Under the pieces are notes generated by a model that saw only the letters and a program-made list of their open reading frames with translations, was not told the origin of the DNA and ran no database searches. Both the position numbers and the translations under genes were made by a program. Shown here one piece after another: positions 24,808 to 37,874 of a DNA stretch of 64,000 nt. The stretch comes from Pseudoscleropodium purum (lineage: Eukaryota > Streptophyta > Bryopsida > Hypnales > Brachytheciaceae), in NCBI GenBank assembly GCA_963969395.1, contig OZ017797.1, positions 23,498,001 through 23,562,000 on the forward strand. The letters run 5' to 3'. Position 1 is the stretch's first letter. The number at the start of each line of letters is the position of its first letter.

Positions 24808-25722
24808 TTAACCCCTAAAGTTCCTTGACTATGCTTTCACCAAAAACGCTCTAAACTACCATTTTTAGGACAAGTACCATAAAAATTTAAATTTTTTTTG
24901 GATACATTCAACCATAGGATCTCATTTTATGATAATTTGAGAAGATGTGAAAAAAATTTCAGAAATTTTCACTGTGTAGATTGCAAGATATTAGCGTTTC
25001 AATTGACAAAAAGCCTTTTGGGGCCCTGCAAAAAACTAGGCAACTGCACTTTACAAGGTCACATTTGTATGAAAAATTGTCCAAAATGGTTGCAACTCTT
25101 TGGAAATATTCTTCAAGGCAAGTTGGCTACATGCTTGAAAAACTTCAGATCATTTGGAATTGTACAACATATAGGAAAAAATAGTAAATAGAAAAAAGTA
25201 GAGAATGAATCAAAATACTAAATTGTTTTGGAATTGAAAAATGCCAATCCCAATGGTTGTAATGTTGTAATAAACAATATTCACCTAATGTTTTTATTTT
25301 TTTCCCAAATTTTTTTTTAATTGAGTTCAATAAAGAACTTCAAAGTTTATTTTGGAGTAGATAATCCATAACTGCCCACAAACTAAAACACCTCATAACT
25401 TTTGACTCATTGATCAAAATGGAATGATTCAAATCTTTTTTTGTACATATAAATCTAGAAAATAAATTTCAAATTTTTGTTTTGAAAAAAGTGATTTTTT
25501 CAGATCTACCCAAATTGCCCAAGTTGAGAAACAAGCTACATATTAGGCCATAACTTTTGGCTCATATTTCCAAATGTTCTAAAATTTAGTGCACATGAGA
25601 AATATTCCTTGTCCACACCTTCTATTAAAATTTGGTCCAAAAATATCGAAATCTTCACTCATATGTACCTACCCCAAAAAATTATGTTGCCAAAAAACAC
25701 ACCTTGGTCCTTTAGGGGTTAA
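24808..25722 (+). mobile_element. TTAA-family element, copy 3 (best-preserved ends)
   Basis: It begins TTAACCCCTAAAG and ends CTTTAGGGGTTAA: a 13-bp perfect terminal inverted repeat including TTAA at each border (24808-24811 and 25719-25722). Length 915 bp. No further duplication is visible outside TTAA, so TTAA itself is the likely 4-bp target duplication, as in piggyBac-type elements. Same orientation as 46937-47865. No ORF above 97 codons and no transposase motif; non-autonomous. Confidence 0.85.
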
Positions 25723-26850
25723 GTAGATGATATAGAAGAGTAAAACAATGCCATGAGAACTACTCGTGAAGCATCTTTGTTGTGTGAATGGGAGGATTGT
25801 CATGTTGGAGGATGACACATGAAGGGTCTAAGTTGAATTTGGAAATGACCTTGTTGACATTTTGTCTAGAATATCACAATTGCAAATTTGATTAATGCGC
25901 CCTTCTAGTTTGCTTATCAATCTAGGTCATAATTCCCCACTTCCATGTTTGATTGTTTGATTGACAATTCATACCACAAGGGGCCCCACTTCTTGTATCC
26001 AATATCCAAACCTTTTGTTTCAATTGAAATGGTTGATTTAATACTTGTTTGAGAAGGTAACTCAACTCCAATTATCTACACTTCAATGTTTGTGAACTTT
26101 AGCAAACTCTAAATGTATCTTTACATTTTTGGAAGAAAGATGTGGCTTTTTTAGCTTTGTTTGTGAATGCAAACCCACTCTATAAAGTGCACACTTGATA
26201 GTGTGAGAGCTCATTCTCATTCCCAATACTTGTGCATACATTTGCACAAGTGTCCACTCTTCTCCAAACTAATTGTAATACACACCTTTGTTCTTGTGCT
26301 CTTTTCAACTTTTGAGATTTGCCTCCAAGAAAGCATTCTACATTAGAGAGATGTACCCAACAAAGGTTACGGACTCTTCCCATATTTATATACAAAGTAT
26401 TTGCTATCTTTCTGTTTGAACATCTTCCCTAAAGCATGGAAACTACATTATCTTGAACATGTTAGGATAATGCTTTTGGCATCTTGGAACATTGAAGAAG
26501 AAGGCCTATACAATAGGGATAATTGTGCATGCAACTATTAATTAAAGACTAGATCATGTAAACCTTTGCAAGTGCTAGTGAAAAATCCCTCATAACTTTG
26601 TGCACATTAGTTCACAAGTTTCTGCATTTTATGAGTTGTCAAAACTAATCAAATGCGAGAAATATCTACTAGCCATCCATCTCTCACGACAAATGCATTG
26701 TGGTTTGTTGTACAATTACCTTTTCAAGAATTTCAAATTGAAATAGAAGGTGATCCACCTTTGAACTAGAAAATACCACTTTTTGATTTGCAATTAATAA
26801 CAATCAAAGTTGTGATTACTAAATGTTTAATTTGAGTTTTGTCAATCACT
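25723..26850. other. AT-rich stretch, no gene recognised
   Basis: The minus ORF at 26180-26395 has no motif I can name. Confidence 0.35.
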
Positions 26851-27427
26851 TTAACCCCTAAACGTCTGGATCCATTTCCAAATTTGACAATTTGGGAAAA
26901 ACTATTATAAAGTATTATTTGGAAGAATATTTTGGAATTGATGTACAAATGAAAGTTGTAAATTTTGAATTGTAGATTCTATTCGTACAGTTAGATTCAC
27001 TAGTGCTATCACCAATGTTTTTCTATAAATTTTGAAAGGGGAATTTCAAAATTTCTTCTAAATCCAATGACAAGCAAACTATTATCATTTTTTGAGTAAA
27101 ACTTGTTGGAACAGATTTGAAATGAGGTTATCTTGATATGGTGGTTTTTTGAAATTTTTGTGTTCATTACATCTAGGACCTCATTTTTGCTAATCTGGTT
27201 TGGAACTAGAGTCAATGCAATTTGACCACTTGACATACTTCCACATTTGTAATTTTAGAAAAATTAGTATTCTTGTAACACCAAATCCAACCATTAGATA
27301 AGACAAGAACTTAATAGAGTATCACCAAAAATTAGGATGATTTTCATCCAAGTAGGAATGAGATAGAAAGAAGAACTTCAATTTGTTCATTGTCCAAAAA
27401 ATGGACGTCAGAGCGCTCCAGGGTTAA
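26851..27427. mobile_element. TTAA-bordered element, related or sister family
   Basis: It begins TTAACCCCTAAACGTCTGG and ends CGCTCCAGGGTTAA. The reverse complement of the right end (TTAACCCTGGAGCGCTCTG) aligns with the left end through a shared TC.ATTT block. At 577 bp it is shorter than the main family. TTAA is present at both borders. No ORF of note. Confidence 0.55.
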
Positions 27428-28257
27428 TTACCAACCATCTTAAGAGCCTGTTTCCACTAATTAAGGTTGTTTGCTCTAAGGACAATTGTGCTCTAAAAGT
27501 GAACATGACACAGAGGTACATTGTGCTTCCTTTAGTGTACCAATAACATATATTTCAAGAAGTAGTTGCTTCCAGTGCCCCTTGCATTTCAACTTCGAAA
27601 ATCTATAACTAACTCCACAAAGGTCCAAAAAATTATAATACAACTTGAGTTCAATGCAAAAATTAACTTGAAAATTTGTTTCAAAGATTGTTTCGCTTCC
27701 CCCAAAGCAATCAGCTCTACAAATGGTCACTTTTAGAGCAGACTGCCTTTCATTAGTGATTTCCTGCACGCAACAGGTGTGCAATGGCTTTTGGTTCTTG
27801 GTTTGCAAACCCCGACCCCCCCCCCCCCCCCCCCTTTGAATGTCAATCATATGATGAGGTTTCGTTATTGGGCCTGATGTCTCCAATCCCAACAAGGGCC
27901 TCCATGTGAACCACATTTCGAAGCGAGAGTGTGGGGTTCAATCAACTCCACCCAAGGTGCCATGACCGTTGTGGCTACAAACAAATTGCTCATTTGGGGG
28001 CACAGGTGAGGTGAGGGGAAGTCAGTTGTTTAATAGTACCGGTGTGGAGCACACTGTTTGTTTAGGTGAACAGAACATGCTTGGGTTGGTGCTCCTGCTT
28101 TTCCTTGACAAAATCTCCGCAAAAATTGTGGCGTACCACTTAATTGATCTTGATTGGTTTGGTGCAACTGTGAAGGGAATTGGAGTCACTCAGTGGAGAC
28201 AAAATGGGAAAAACTGTAGGAACGGATATAAGCTAATCTCCATTCAGTTCACCAAGT
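27428..28257. other. Mixed-composition stretch, possible gene remnant
   Basis: Less AT-rich than its surroundings. ORFs at 27476-27916 (minus, 146 codons) and 27969-28364 (plus, 131 codons) are open but show no recognisable domain. The minus ORF reads through a 19-nt C run (27816-27834), which weakens it. Confidence 0.3.
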
Positions 28258-28640
28258 TGGCACCCCCCATTTCTTTGGCTCTGGACAGAATGGGACGAGG
28301 ACGAGTTTTTGCAGCAACAAAAGCTACCCTCGGGACATTCACCCTTGCCCCTTCGAAGCTTTGAGAAGCTGTTTGTTTGTTCGATTTCAATTTAATGAAA
28401 ATGAAAATTAATGTAGTTGGCCTCACCCAATTTCTTTGGCTTTGGACCAAATGCGAGGAGGACGAGGTTTTGCATCAACAGAAGCTACCCTTGGGATATT
28501 TATCCTCACCCCTCTTGGAACGTTTGAGTAGCTCCCATACTTGAAACTGAGTGAGCTAGTGTTGCTGTATCTTGTAGTAAAGTTGTTTGTTTGATTTAAA
28601 TTAATGAAAATGAAAATTATAGTTAGCCTCTCCCATGAAC
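28258..28640 (+). repeat. Imperfect tandem duplication, two units of about 170-200 bp
   Basis: Unit 1 (about 28258-28424) and unit 2 (about 28425-28640) share CATTTCTTTGGCT / CAATTTCTTTGGCT, GGACGAG.TTTTGCA, CAACA.AAGCTACCCT, GTTTGTTTGATTT-like text and AATGAAAATGAAAATTA, in order. A related AGCAACAAAAGCTACGAG string occurs at 20665-20682. Confidence 0.7.
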
Positions 28641-28899
28641 TATATTCTCTAGAAGTTATTGTTTTAAAGGATTTATTGGTTGTGGATTGAAAGTAAGGAC
28701 ATTTTGCATTGATTTGCTAAGCTTCATGTTAGGAAGTTTGATTAATTAGGTGGAAATTGATCTAATGCTATAGTATGACATGGATAGAGCCTCTTGTAGC
28801 AAAGCTACTTGTTTATTAGGTATGGGGAGTATCGTGAAAATAATTTCCAATGGCAACCTTTATGTCAAAATTAATTTAGGCGAAAATATAACCCTTACA

Positions 28900-29700
28900 A
28901 GACACTGTAGCTATTTTTCAATTGTAAACATTCAATGACAAAGAATCCTTCTATGTAGGATAGATTTACAACTATTCATCCTCAAAAGTTTGTGTAGAAA
29001 GGGAGGTCTTTTAGAACAATTTGACTTCCAATGATTTTTTTTTTTTTTTAAACTAATGATTCATAAGGTACCAAAATGGATGATTTCTACAATCACCAAT
29101 CCATCCTTTAAGGGTTTAATCTTATATATCTATTTCTATATTGATGAATATAGGATGCACTAGGTGTAAATAGACATGGTTCAAATTACAGAATGAAGCT
29201 CAAAAAATAAAACCACGAGTGAATCCATGGCCAAAGCTATAGAATGAAAGCTTTGACCGTCCAAAATCATATCAAGGGAAGCCATGACTATAGTATCAAA
29301 TAATTTGTGTGGCCTTTCAAATATGTACTACACAACTTTTTGTGCTTGTTTTTGATATGCTAATTCACCTTCCATCGCTTACATTTATAAATATTTTGAT
29401 ATAAGAAAAAAAACTGGTGAATAGTTTTTTAAGGCTAAATATTTGCATGTGCATAACTACTTGAATATTTATTTGTTTAATATTTATGTTCAAATAAATT
29501 GATGAATAAAATAGATTTAATTCAAAAAGAGGCTTCTCTTTCTTTATAATTAGGACTTTTTGAGGATTTTTCAATTGAATTTTAGGATTTTAGAAAGGTT
29601 TCATTGTAGGGCATTTGGTTTAATAACCATTTTTTGGTGTTCAATTCAAGATCCATAATTTTCAAATCTACTTGTTTCAACTTTGTTCTCTACCAATCAC
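28900..29700 (+). repeat. Duplicated segment, copy 1
   Basis: It shares ordered blocks with about 31100-31304 plus 32219-32960: AAAGCTATAGAATGAAA / AAAGCCATAGAATGAAA, CAAATAATTTGTGTGGCCTT, TTTCATTGTAGG.CATTT and AATTCAAGATC. This copy lacks the CACTA insertion present in the second copy. Confidence 0.6.
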
Positions 29701-31099
29701 ATGCCATCTACCATCTACGACTCTTTAATATTGTATGCAATGCAATTGCTTCCTAAGGCCAAGCCTTAATAGGAGGATATGTTGATACATCCTAATGCGG
29801 TCTCTTTGCAAATAGTATAAACTTTGGACATTGTATCCTATATCCTACTAGATATAGAAGTTTATGTGTCTCTTTGATGAAGGTGCATGTGTGAAAGTGT
29901 CTTGATCATGGCTTTTTTTCATTTTTTATGAGGTGCCAAAGTGGCAACATAAATTTTTTTAGTGGTGCTCCTAATTTCAACATTCACCCACATATTGGAT
30001 AGAAAATTTTACATTAGTACATATGAAATGTCCATAATTATATTTCCATCCACAATCTTGCAATTTCATCAAACATTTTTCTTAATTCAAATTTTAATGG
30101 TAAAAAACTTCATGTTTTTCATTGCCATTTTTTAGCCAAATTATTTTTTTCTGATGCAATCTAGTTCACTCCATTCTCCAAGGCCAATAACAACAACCAT
30201 ATTTTGAAGGCATTGATATCTTTGTGAAAATCTATAACCTCCTCCCCCCTCAAAACAACAACAATCCAAAACATCATTTTTTTGCACCATATCTATGATA
30301 TTTTCAATAATAAATAAAAGATCTGAAACCTAGAGTCATTTGTCATCAGTAGCATCAAGAGTAGTAGAGCCTTGGTATGTGATTACATAAATTATTAATG
30401 TACATATTTGTACATATACAATGAATAGGTGGTATACAATATACATCACAAGATTACATGATTGAAAGGTGTAATAATTTGTATTGAGCATTATTCATGG
30501 AATCTTTGTACCTTCTTCTTTCCTTCAAAAAATGATGAAATAGGTACGATTAGAAGTCTAATTGAGTGTTGCCTAATGTGTTTATTAGGGCTAGACTTGC
30601 ACTATTACTTCTATTAGTGTCAAATAATTGAAGGCTTTGAAACTTTGAAAAGTTAAAATTTCATCATTTAATATTTTTGAAAGCTATAAATGTGTATTTC
30701 ATTTTTTAGATTTCTTTTAAAACTTCATAAAAGTCATAATTGATGAAAAATTGCCAAATGGATGAAAGTTTTGGTTATTAAAAATGACCTTTTAGTCAAC
30801 ATTTAGATTTTCTACAAAAATATTTTCTAATATTAAGGTCTTATAAATTTTAGTCTTTTGAATTTTAAAATTTTGATTTTAAATGTATTTAATTTATTAC
30901 TAAAACTTTGGAACTTTCATTAATTGTTGAAGGAATCTTTGGTAGTATATGTAATTAATCAAAATGATTGCAAAATAAGTAATATTTTAGTTGTGAGGCT
31001 TTAAAATCCAATGTTTTTTTGTCATGTAAAAAAATGAAAAATGGACCTTGAAGGTTATCACTAGAAATATCACTAGAACTAGTTTTGAACCAAAGTTTT
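29701..31099. other. AT-rich stretch, no gene recognised
   Basis: No ORF or repeat end seen. Confidence 0.35.
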
Positions 31100-31304
31100 T
31101 CATTGAAATTTTGTTACAACCTTTATGTTGGAATAGGTTTTAGAAATGTTTTAAATCTTATATATTTATATCTACTTTTGTCTTGACAAATATAGAAAAT
31201 AATGGGTGTGAATAAATATGACCAAAGTCATAAAATTAAATCTTAAGAGTGACTTCACCACTAAATTCAGAGGCAAAGCCATAGAATGAAATTCACAACA
31301 AAAA

Positions 31305-32218
31305 CACTACAAGAAATTTTTTGTCCAAATTGACAAGAAATTGACACAATTTTGTCAAATTGTGGTGTCAATTTGGACATGTTGATTCAGATGCACAATT
31401 GACAGAATTGTGTCAATTTCTTGTCAATTTGAATAGAATTTCTATCAATTCTCATTGTTTTATTGAGAAATTTTATGTCAATTGTATCTTTTGGTAAGTC
31501 TAAAAATCTAATAATTTATTTACAAATTTTCTCAATAAATGGCCAATACATGGTAAGCCAAAACCAACCCAATAAAGACTACCACATAGAGAGGAATACA
31601 AAATTAGATTTCAAAATAGAATTTAAAATTAGAAGGCAAGCTTTCCAATACCTCAATGACGTAAGAGAAGTATCACTGGTGATGATGGATAAGAGAAGAC
31701 AAGCTCTTTATGCAAATGGGGTGGTAGAAGGTAAAATAAACCATATGGGATATGTGAATTAAGACTATGAATGGTTCACATATCTCATATGGTTTGTTCT
31801 ACCTTCTACCACCCCATTTGCATAAAGAGCTTGTCTTCTCCTATTTTGTATTGTGAAAATCACCTCTCTTAACTCCAAGGTATAAAAAATAGGTCTTCTT
31901 TTTTGTAAATAAATTTGTTTTTGACATAGAATTCCATATATTCCATTATGATAATGGTGATTTAAACATTACCCAAATAATCGAAACTTTTGGAACCCAA
32001 AATGAACAAAAAAACGTGTTAACATTTTTGTTGATCGGATGTTGTACTATCTAAATTAGTAAAAAAAATTACAATAGAAAGCAAACATTGACAAGAATAC
32101 GACAAAACAATTGACAAAAATACAAATTGCTAGCATTATGGGTAGAATTGAAGCTTTTGTTATTTCAGACAAACTTGTGTCAAATATTTGTCAATTTGAA
32201 CACCATTATCTTGTAGTG
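31305..32218. mobile_element. CACTA-type non-autonomous element (914 bp)
   Basis: The left end is CACTACAAGAAATTT and the right end, reversed, CACTACAAGATAATG: classic CACTA termini. Flanking triplets are AAA (31302-31304) and TAA (32219-32221), so the 3-bp duplication is imperfect by one base. Both subterminal regions are packed with a short motif (AATTGACA / TGTCAATT) in both orientations, as expected of CACTA subterminal repeats. The other copy of the host segment (around 29250-29310) lacks this insertion. The 99-codon ORF inside (31463-31762) shows no transposase motif. Confidence 0.88.
31693..31840. repeat. Long hairpin inside the CACTA element
   Basis: The arms 31693-31758 and 31775-31840 are 66 bp each with only a few mismatches and a 16-nt spacer. 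The arm contains AAGCTCTTTATGCAAATGGG. A diverged single copy of the arm occurs at about 37770-37832 (GTGGGGTGGTAGGAGGTAAA). Confidence 0.9.
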
Positions 32219-32960
32219 TAAGAAAATAGTGACAATTAAAGCTACAATTTTTGCAACAAATAATTTGTGTGGCCTTTTATATACTACACTATTGTTTTTT
32301 ATTGTTTTTTCATATTCATAAATCTAAAATTACATTACTTTTATAAATATATAAAAAGAGGGTTGTCAAAGAGTTTATTGAAGCACATATTTATTCAAAA
32401 TTCAAAAACTTCTACTTCTACTAATATGGAAAAAATTCTACTATAAAAAATAAATTAATACTCAATGGTAAGAATGTTTATTGAAGAAAATTCATCTCCA
32501 ATTTTTGAACACTAACTATACAATTCAACTATTAATTCAATTGTGATATGAACAAAATTTTGTATCACCACCCAATAACTATACACTTTGAAGTGAAGGG
32601 TTCTAAGGAGTTTTTAACTAGATTTCAACTTCATCACCTTTAAAATGCAAAAAAATTTGTAGAAAGAAATTATTTTGCATTATGTTATTGAAGGTGAATC
32701 TTAACATGGCATTTAATAATCATGCCAAATTCCAAAACATGATAAAGTCTCTATTTTTATATAAAAAAGGATTTGGCAAGTTTACTATAGGGATTATTGA
32801 GTTTTTTTTTAGTTTGGTTATAGAGTTTAAAAAGATTTCATTGTAGGACATTTTATTCATAGATTTTGGGTGCCTAATTCAAGATCTAAATTTTTTGGAT
32901 CTACCTCTTTTCTAATCCCTTTTATTTTTATTTTTGTTCTACAAGTGCTCTACTACTAAT

Positions 32961-34039
32961 TAACTCTCATCATCTCTTACAGTGATTGGCCTTGCTTGTT
33001 ATATGTGGTGTCTTCTTTCATGGTTGCCTTCATGCAATTTTTGTCAAGCTTTGCTAATACCTTGTTGTATTCCTTCAATGTTTAGTCATTTTTTTGGTTC
33101 ACCTAAAATACAAAAGAAAAACACATTGGAAAGAGCCTTTGGAGGTTATCACATGTACCTCAAACTATCATCCTCACAAAGCAAATGCATCAAGTAGAAG
33201 ATTGGTTGTATAAGAGGCTATAAAACATCTTCAAGGATAAATTTCAGCCGTAGAAGATTTTGACCTCTTCATCATACACTAAGACCTCTTCTTTATCACT
33301 TCATATCTTGCTTGCATTTGAACCTGCTACAAACTTTATAGGATGATGGGATATACATTGTGTCTTGAAATGACCTCTCTCTAGTCAACAATTAGTTACC
33401 ACAACTTTGAACACAACTTCAAAAAGACCAGCCAATTATATTTGATCATCATTGTGATCAACTTGTATAACGAGGAACCTCAAGCCACACATTCAACTAC
33501 TTGTTTGACAAAGAGTCCATCCAAGAAAATTTATTATTTGCTTTTGTTCTTCAAGCTCAACATAGATAAAAAGCTCATACTCAACAAAAATGTGCACCCC
33601 TTCGTTGGCCTCATCAATGGCATATTTGAGAAGATCCATGACATTTTTTCTCAAAACATGGTCTTTCCACAATGCAATTCTCTACACCCACCCAACAAGA
33701 TCCTCATTGATTTTTTTGCTTTTGTCACAAGTCAATCTAACCTCTCATATATTCAATTTTTGAACTTAATCAAGAACGTAGTGTCTATTTATACAAGACC
33801 AAGGAGTACAAAAACAACAAAACATTCAAAATAAAGAGGTTCCAAATGCTTTTGATCATGGCCTTTGGCCCAAATGAGAGGGCCAAAGCCAAACTTGTGA
33901 TTATTTGATTGTTGACTTGTAGAGCCTACAAAATTGTCACTCTTTTAGCATACACAATGTCTATGACTCAATGTCACCCTCTTACAGGGTTGTCCCAAAC
34001 GTTTATTTTTTTGAAAATCACATCCAAAATTCGGACATC
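32961..34039. other. AT-rich stretch, no gene recognised
   Basis: A plus ORF at 33442-33834 (130 codons) has no recognisable domain. It is long for AT-rich DNA but has no supporting context. Confidence 0.3.
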
Positions 34040-35775
34040 CTATATCAATGGATAGTGTGGACATAGATGGACGTTGTCTAGGCACCGTCCATCAAGCGAA
34101 CAACTAGGCGGATGGTGGATGGGATGATGGTGGACGGGTAGATGCCAATCCAAAACCAACAAAAACTTCTTTTGTCATTTGCGGCCTCAATTTCTGGAAT
34201 TTTGAGGCATGTAATATACCATTGGAAAGGTATTGGAAATATTTTTTTCAATGGTATATTATACAGCTCCAAAATCCAAAAACTCAAATCACAAGTGACA
34301 AAAAAAAGGTCGCAATAAATGCATTTTCAACATCACAGTAGTTGTCCGCCTGGTTGTCTGCTTGGCAGAGGGGGAGATGGGTGGATGGCTCGGCGGACAA
34401 GCTGATGAAGGAGAAGAAAACTTCATTTTCCATTTACGACCTCAATTTTTGGAATTTTGAAACGTGTAATATACCATTGAAAAGGTCTCAAAAATACCTT
34501 TCTAATGGTATATTATACGCCCCCAAACTCCAAAAACTCAGATCGCAAGTAACAGAAAAATGTTGCAACAAATGCATTTTCAACATCACAGCAGTTGTTC
34601 GCCCAGCTGTCTGCTCATCTGCAAGGCCGTCCGCATGGCAGATGGGCGGATGGCTCGGTGGACAACTTGATGAAGGAACAAAAAACTTCATTTGCCATTT
34701 TTGACCTCGATTTTTAAAATTTTGAGGCATGTAATACACCATTGGAAAGGTCTTGGAAATACCTTTTCAATGATATATTACACGCCCCCAAACTCTAAGA
34801 ACTGAAAATGGAAAATGACAAATGAAGCCAGCTACAAGTGCATAGTGAGTTTCTCCCTTTTGTTTGCTTGGTTGTCCCTCATTTTTTTTAAAATTGGATT
34901 CTTGAAAGTACAGGGTCGCTTTCTAAATTTTATTTAATGCTACATATATTTAGTGTATCATGTATGTATGAATATGTAATTCATGTAAGTTTCTACACAT
35001 TTGAAATTGCAAATTCTATACCCTAAACCCTAATACTAACCCTAAACCCTAATGCTAAATTTCACATTGCTTATAAAATTTTAAAAAATATTGATGCAAC
35101 ATGTGGATTGTGGAATATGTTTCACCTTCAATTTGTTTAGATGAGATTATTAGAAAGTATTACATATGTAGATTTTAATTACTTATTTTTTGATGTTTTG
35201 AATGTGATTTTGGTTTTTCTTCATCAATTCATCTATTATTTTGTTGCAATTATTCAAATGTAGAACATGCAATTATAATTTAAAGTGTTTATTTAAGTTT
35301 GATACACCAAGCTATGTATAGTACAAGCAATTATATTTATTTTTTATTCTATTAGAGGATGCTACTAACATTTTATGATAACTTTTGACAAAAACATTTG
35401 TACATGCATAAGTTTTATACTTACCCTTTGGTATGGAACTTTTATATTATATGAGCTTGTATATAATCACTTGAAATTTATTTTAGTGCAATCTCACAAG
35501 ATATAATTTTTTTTAAATCACAAACAAATTAGAAATGTAATTTAATACATGAAATGAATATTTGGAGAACAATAAAAGCTTGAAAATACTAATTATATTA
35601 ATTCATTTATTACATGTTCCATTAGTAAGGTTTATATTATATGAAGAGGTCATAGGCATTAAAATGTTTTATAAAAAGGCTTTTGTAAAAATAATATTAG
35701 ATTAAAAGGACTAGAAAGTTAGGGGGGATCAAATTAAAAATTAATTAAGTGTAAAAAATGTGGGGTCCCTCAATA
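34040..35775 (+). mobile_element. Second, shorter copy of the foldback element
   Basis: It starts like the left end of the element at 3780 (GTGTGGACATAGATGGACG compared with GGGTGGACATAGGAG). It has three palindromic arm units (near 34207-34266, 34455-34521 and 34726-34784), then the AT-rich core from about 34870. The tail (about 35645-35765) matches the reverse complement of 6790-6910 in the large copy, so it is rearranged or deleted. At about 35240 it is uninserted where the large copy carries hAT copy A. There is no right arm. Confidence 0.7.
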
Positions 35776-35997
35776 GAAGAGCATCAATGACAGGATGTTC
35801 ACCTTGTTTTCCAAGACCAATATTGATAACTAGTCTTTTGGAGCTCGAATACTTGTCTAAAAATTCAAAAAGCAAAGGAAAAAATGTAATATCACTTTAA
35901 ACCATCTTTCTAATATTTTCAACATTAAAATATTGGAACTTTCAATAGGTTGTCACTAGTAGCACATAGAGCAACAAAGTGCTAGTATATTTATTTA

Positions 35998-36388
35998 TTA
36001 ACCCCTAAAATTCTTTGACTATGTTTTTCCAAAAAACACAGTTAAAATGGGTTGTTTTGATGTCAAAGACCCTCACAACTTGAAAAATAAATCTTATTGC
36101 ATCTAACCATATGATCTAGTAGTAGACTACCTCATTGTGTTGTAATAAGAAAATGGAAGGTTTTGATTGCACAAATTGTGTTATATTGAATGTTTGAAAA
36201 AAAAAAAAAAAAATGGGCGGGGGGGCATCCAAATTCCAAGAAGCTTTGATTTGGGAAGGCTTTTGAACAAGTTAATTTCACTTTTTTGCTTGAAATTTTT
36301 TTCTTGCTTTTTGGTCACATTTTAAAAAAAATTCATAACATTTCAAATTGGGCAACATGTACTAAAAAATTCCAATAGGGAACTAGCT
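35998..36388 (+). repeat. Left-end fragment of a TTAA-family element, with homopolymer runs
   Basis: It begins TTAACCCCTAAAATTCTTTG and matches the left end of 24808-25722 (TGACTATG...TTCCAAAAA). No right end of its own was found before the next element at 36389. It contains an A run of about 17 followed by a short G run near 36200-36230. Confidence 0.5.
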
Positions 36389-37327
36389 TTAACCCCTAAA
36401 GGACCATTGTCCCTTTGGGGGACAAATGGGATTTTAGGTAGGTACCTATAGGCTGAAATCATTTTTTTATTTTTTGAAACTTTTTTTGAAGATATAAAAA
36501 TTGATTACCTTTGTGGGAATATAATTTTTTTTTTCAATCAATGTCCGGGAACAAAAATTATATCCAAATGAGTTCAAAATAGGGGACGGGGGGCTGGGGG
36601 CAACAACAAAAATTTCAAAAATTTTAATTTTTTAATTTTTTAATTTTTTTTCTTGATAGATTATATTTGTGTGTACATGGAAAGATTTGATTCATTCCAT
36701 TTGGATTTTTTATGAGAAAGTTATGGACAATCTTGGTTTTAGGCAATTAAAGCATCTTCTTGAAAAAATAATTTGTAGGATTCATTTTTGAATGCAATTT
36801 TTATAATTTTTCCCAAAAAAAGTTCCACATAGTTTATCTTTATTTCTAAAACAATCTCCTTATTGGAATTAGTGCATTTTAATTCCATTTTAGAGATATT
36901 AATAATTTAGATTTTCCTTCTATCTCATACCTACTTCTACTTAATAATTTTTTAAAGAAAAAGTTAAGTTTTTTTGAATTATTGTTTTTTTTGTAGACTC
37001 TCAACTCAATTCTATACTATAAAGATTTAAAGTTCAAAACTCTATAGTGAAAAAAATTGAAGTTAAAAATGTTCAAAGTCAAAAAGTCTAGTCTTGCAAT
37101 GTGTTGAAAAACTTGTTTTTTCTACTTTAAATGCATATATCTTGCAATCTATGCGGTCAAATATTTTGAAATTTTTTCCACACATTTTTCCACCAGTTAG
37201 GTATAAGATCCTACAATTAGATGTGAAAAAAAAATTCAATTTTTAATTTTTTTTACCTTTTGCTATAGAAATGGTAGTTTTAAGTGTTTTTTGGTAGAAG
37301 AAAAGGCCTTGATCCTTTAGGGATTAA
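36389..37327 (+). mobile_element. TTAA-family element, full copy
   Basis: It begins TTAACCCCTAAAGGACC and ends GATCCTTTAGGGATTAA, 939 bp, with TTAA at both borders. Its right third matches 1-350 and about 43170-43475. No ORF. Confidence 0.82.
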
Positions 37328-37874
37328 GAAAAGTTTCATACAAAGCTTTTTTTTCAACTATGATGGCTTGTACATACAATAAACTATTCAAAATGGGAAC
37401 AATTGAGTTTTAGATATTAGCTAGCTTTAGAGGTAAAAACAATGATAATAAAATTGCCTAAAATATCAAACTTTTGGCAATCTTCATCAATTTATATCTA
37501 GGGTGAAGTGAAGGACAATTGGACATATTGGGCTTGGTATAGGAAGAGACTGGGTCAAGGTTAGTAAAGCCCAACTCATGACAAATCACAAACTTTGGAT
37601 CACACTCTCCTTGAATTTGAAGATGTTCCCCTTTCACTCGATTTTGGACATATTCTTTGCTCGCTACGTTATAGTTTTAGAATATGCAACATTGTATTTC
37701 AATAATATCAAAATATACAATCTCCCATAGCTTTTGAAGCCACAAACATTGTATCTTCTAAAATGACAAGAAAAGATCTTTATAAAAGTGGGGTGGTAGG
37801 AGGTAAAACAACCCATGTAGGATATGCAAATTAGAATTATTAAGATCTCAACCGCTCATACCTAAGTGAAAAGA
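37328..37874. other. AT-rich stretch
   Basis: Contains only the solo hairpin-arm relative at about 37770-37832. Confidence 0.4.

Larger units (their letters stand above)
31100..32960 (+). repeat. Duplicated segment, copy 2, split by a CACTA element
   Basis: It matches the segment at 28900-29700 on both sides of the insertion at 31305-32218. The two copies are diverged, so the duplication is old. Confidence 0.6.

Noticed and set aside
27476..27916. 146-codon minus ORF
   Set aside because: It includes a poly-Gly stretch encoded by a 19-nt C homopolymer and shows no domain; not supported as a gene.
33442..33834. 130-codon plus ORF
   Set aside because: No motif, no splice or promoter context, and AT-rich codons throughout; probably chance.
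35018..35054. Telomere-like CCCTAAACCCTAA repeats
   Set aside because: Only two short degenerate runs in the core of the foldback copy; the corresponding place in the large copy has drifted text, so this is chance or element sequence and not a telomere.
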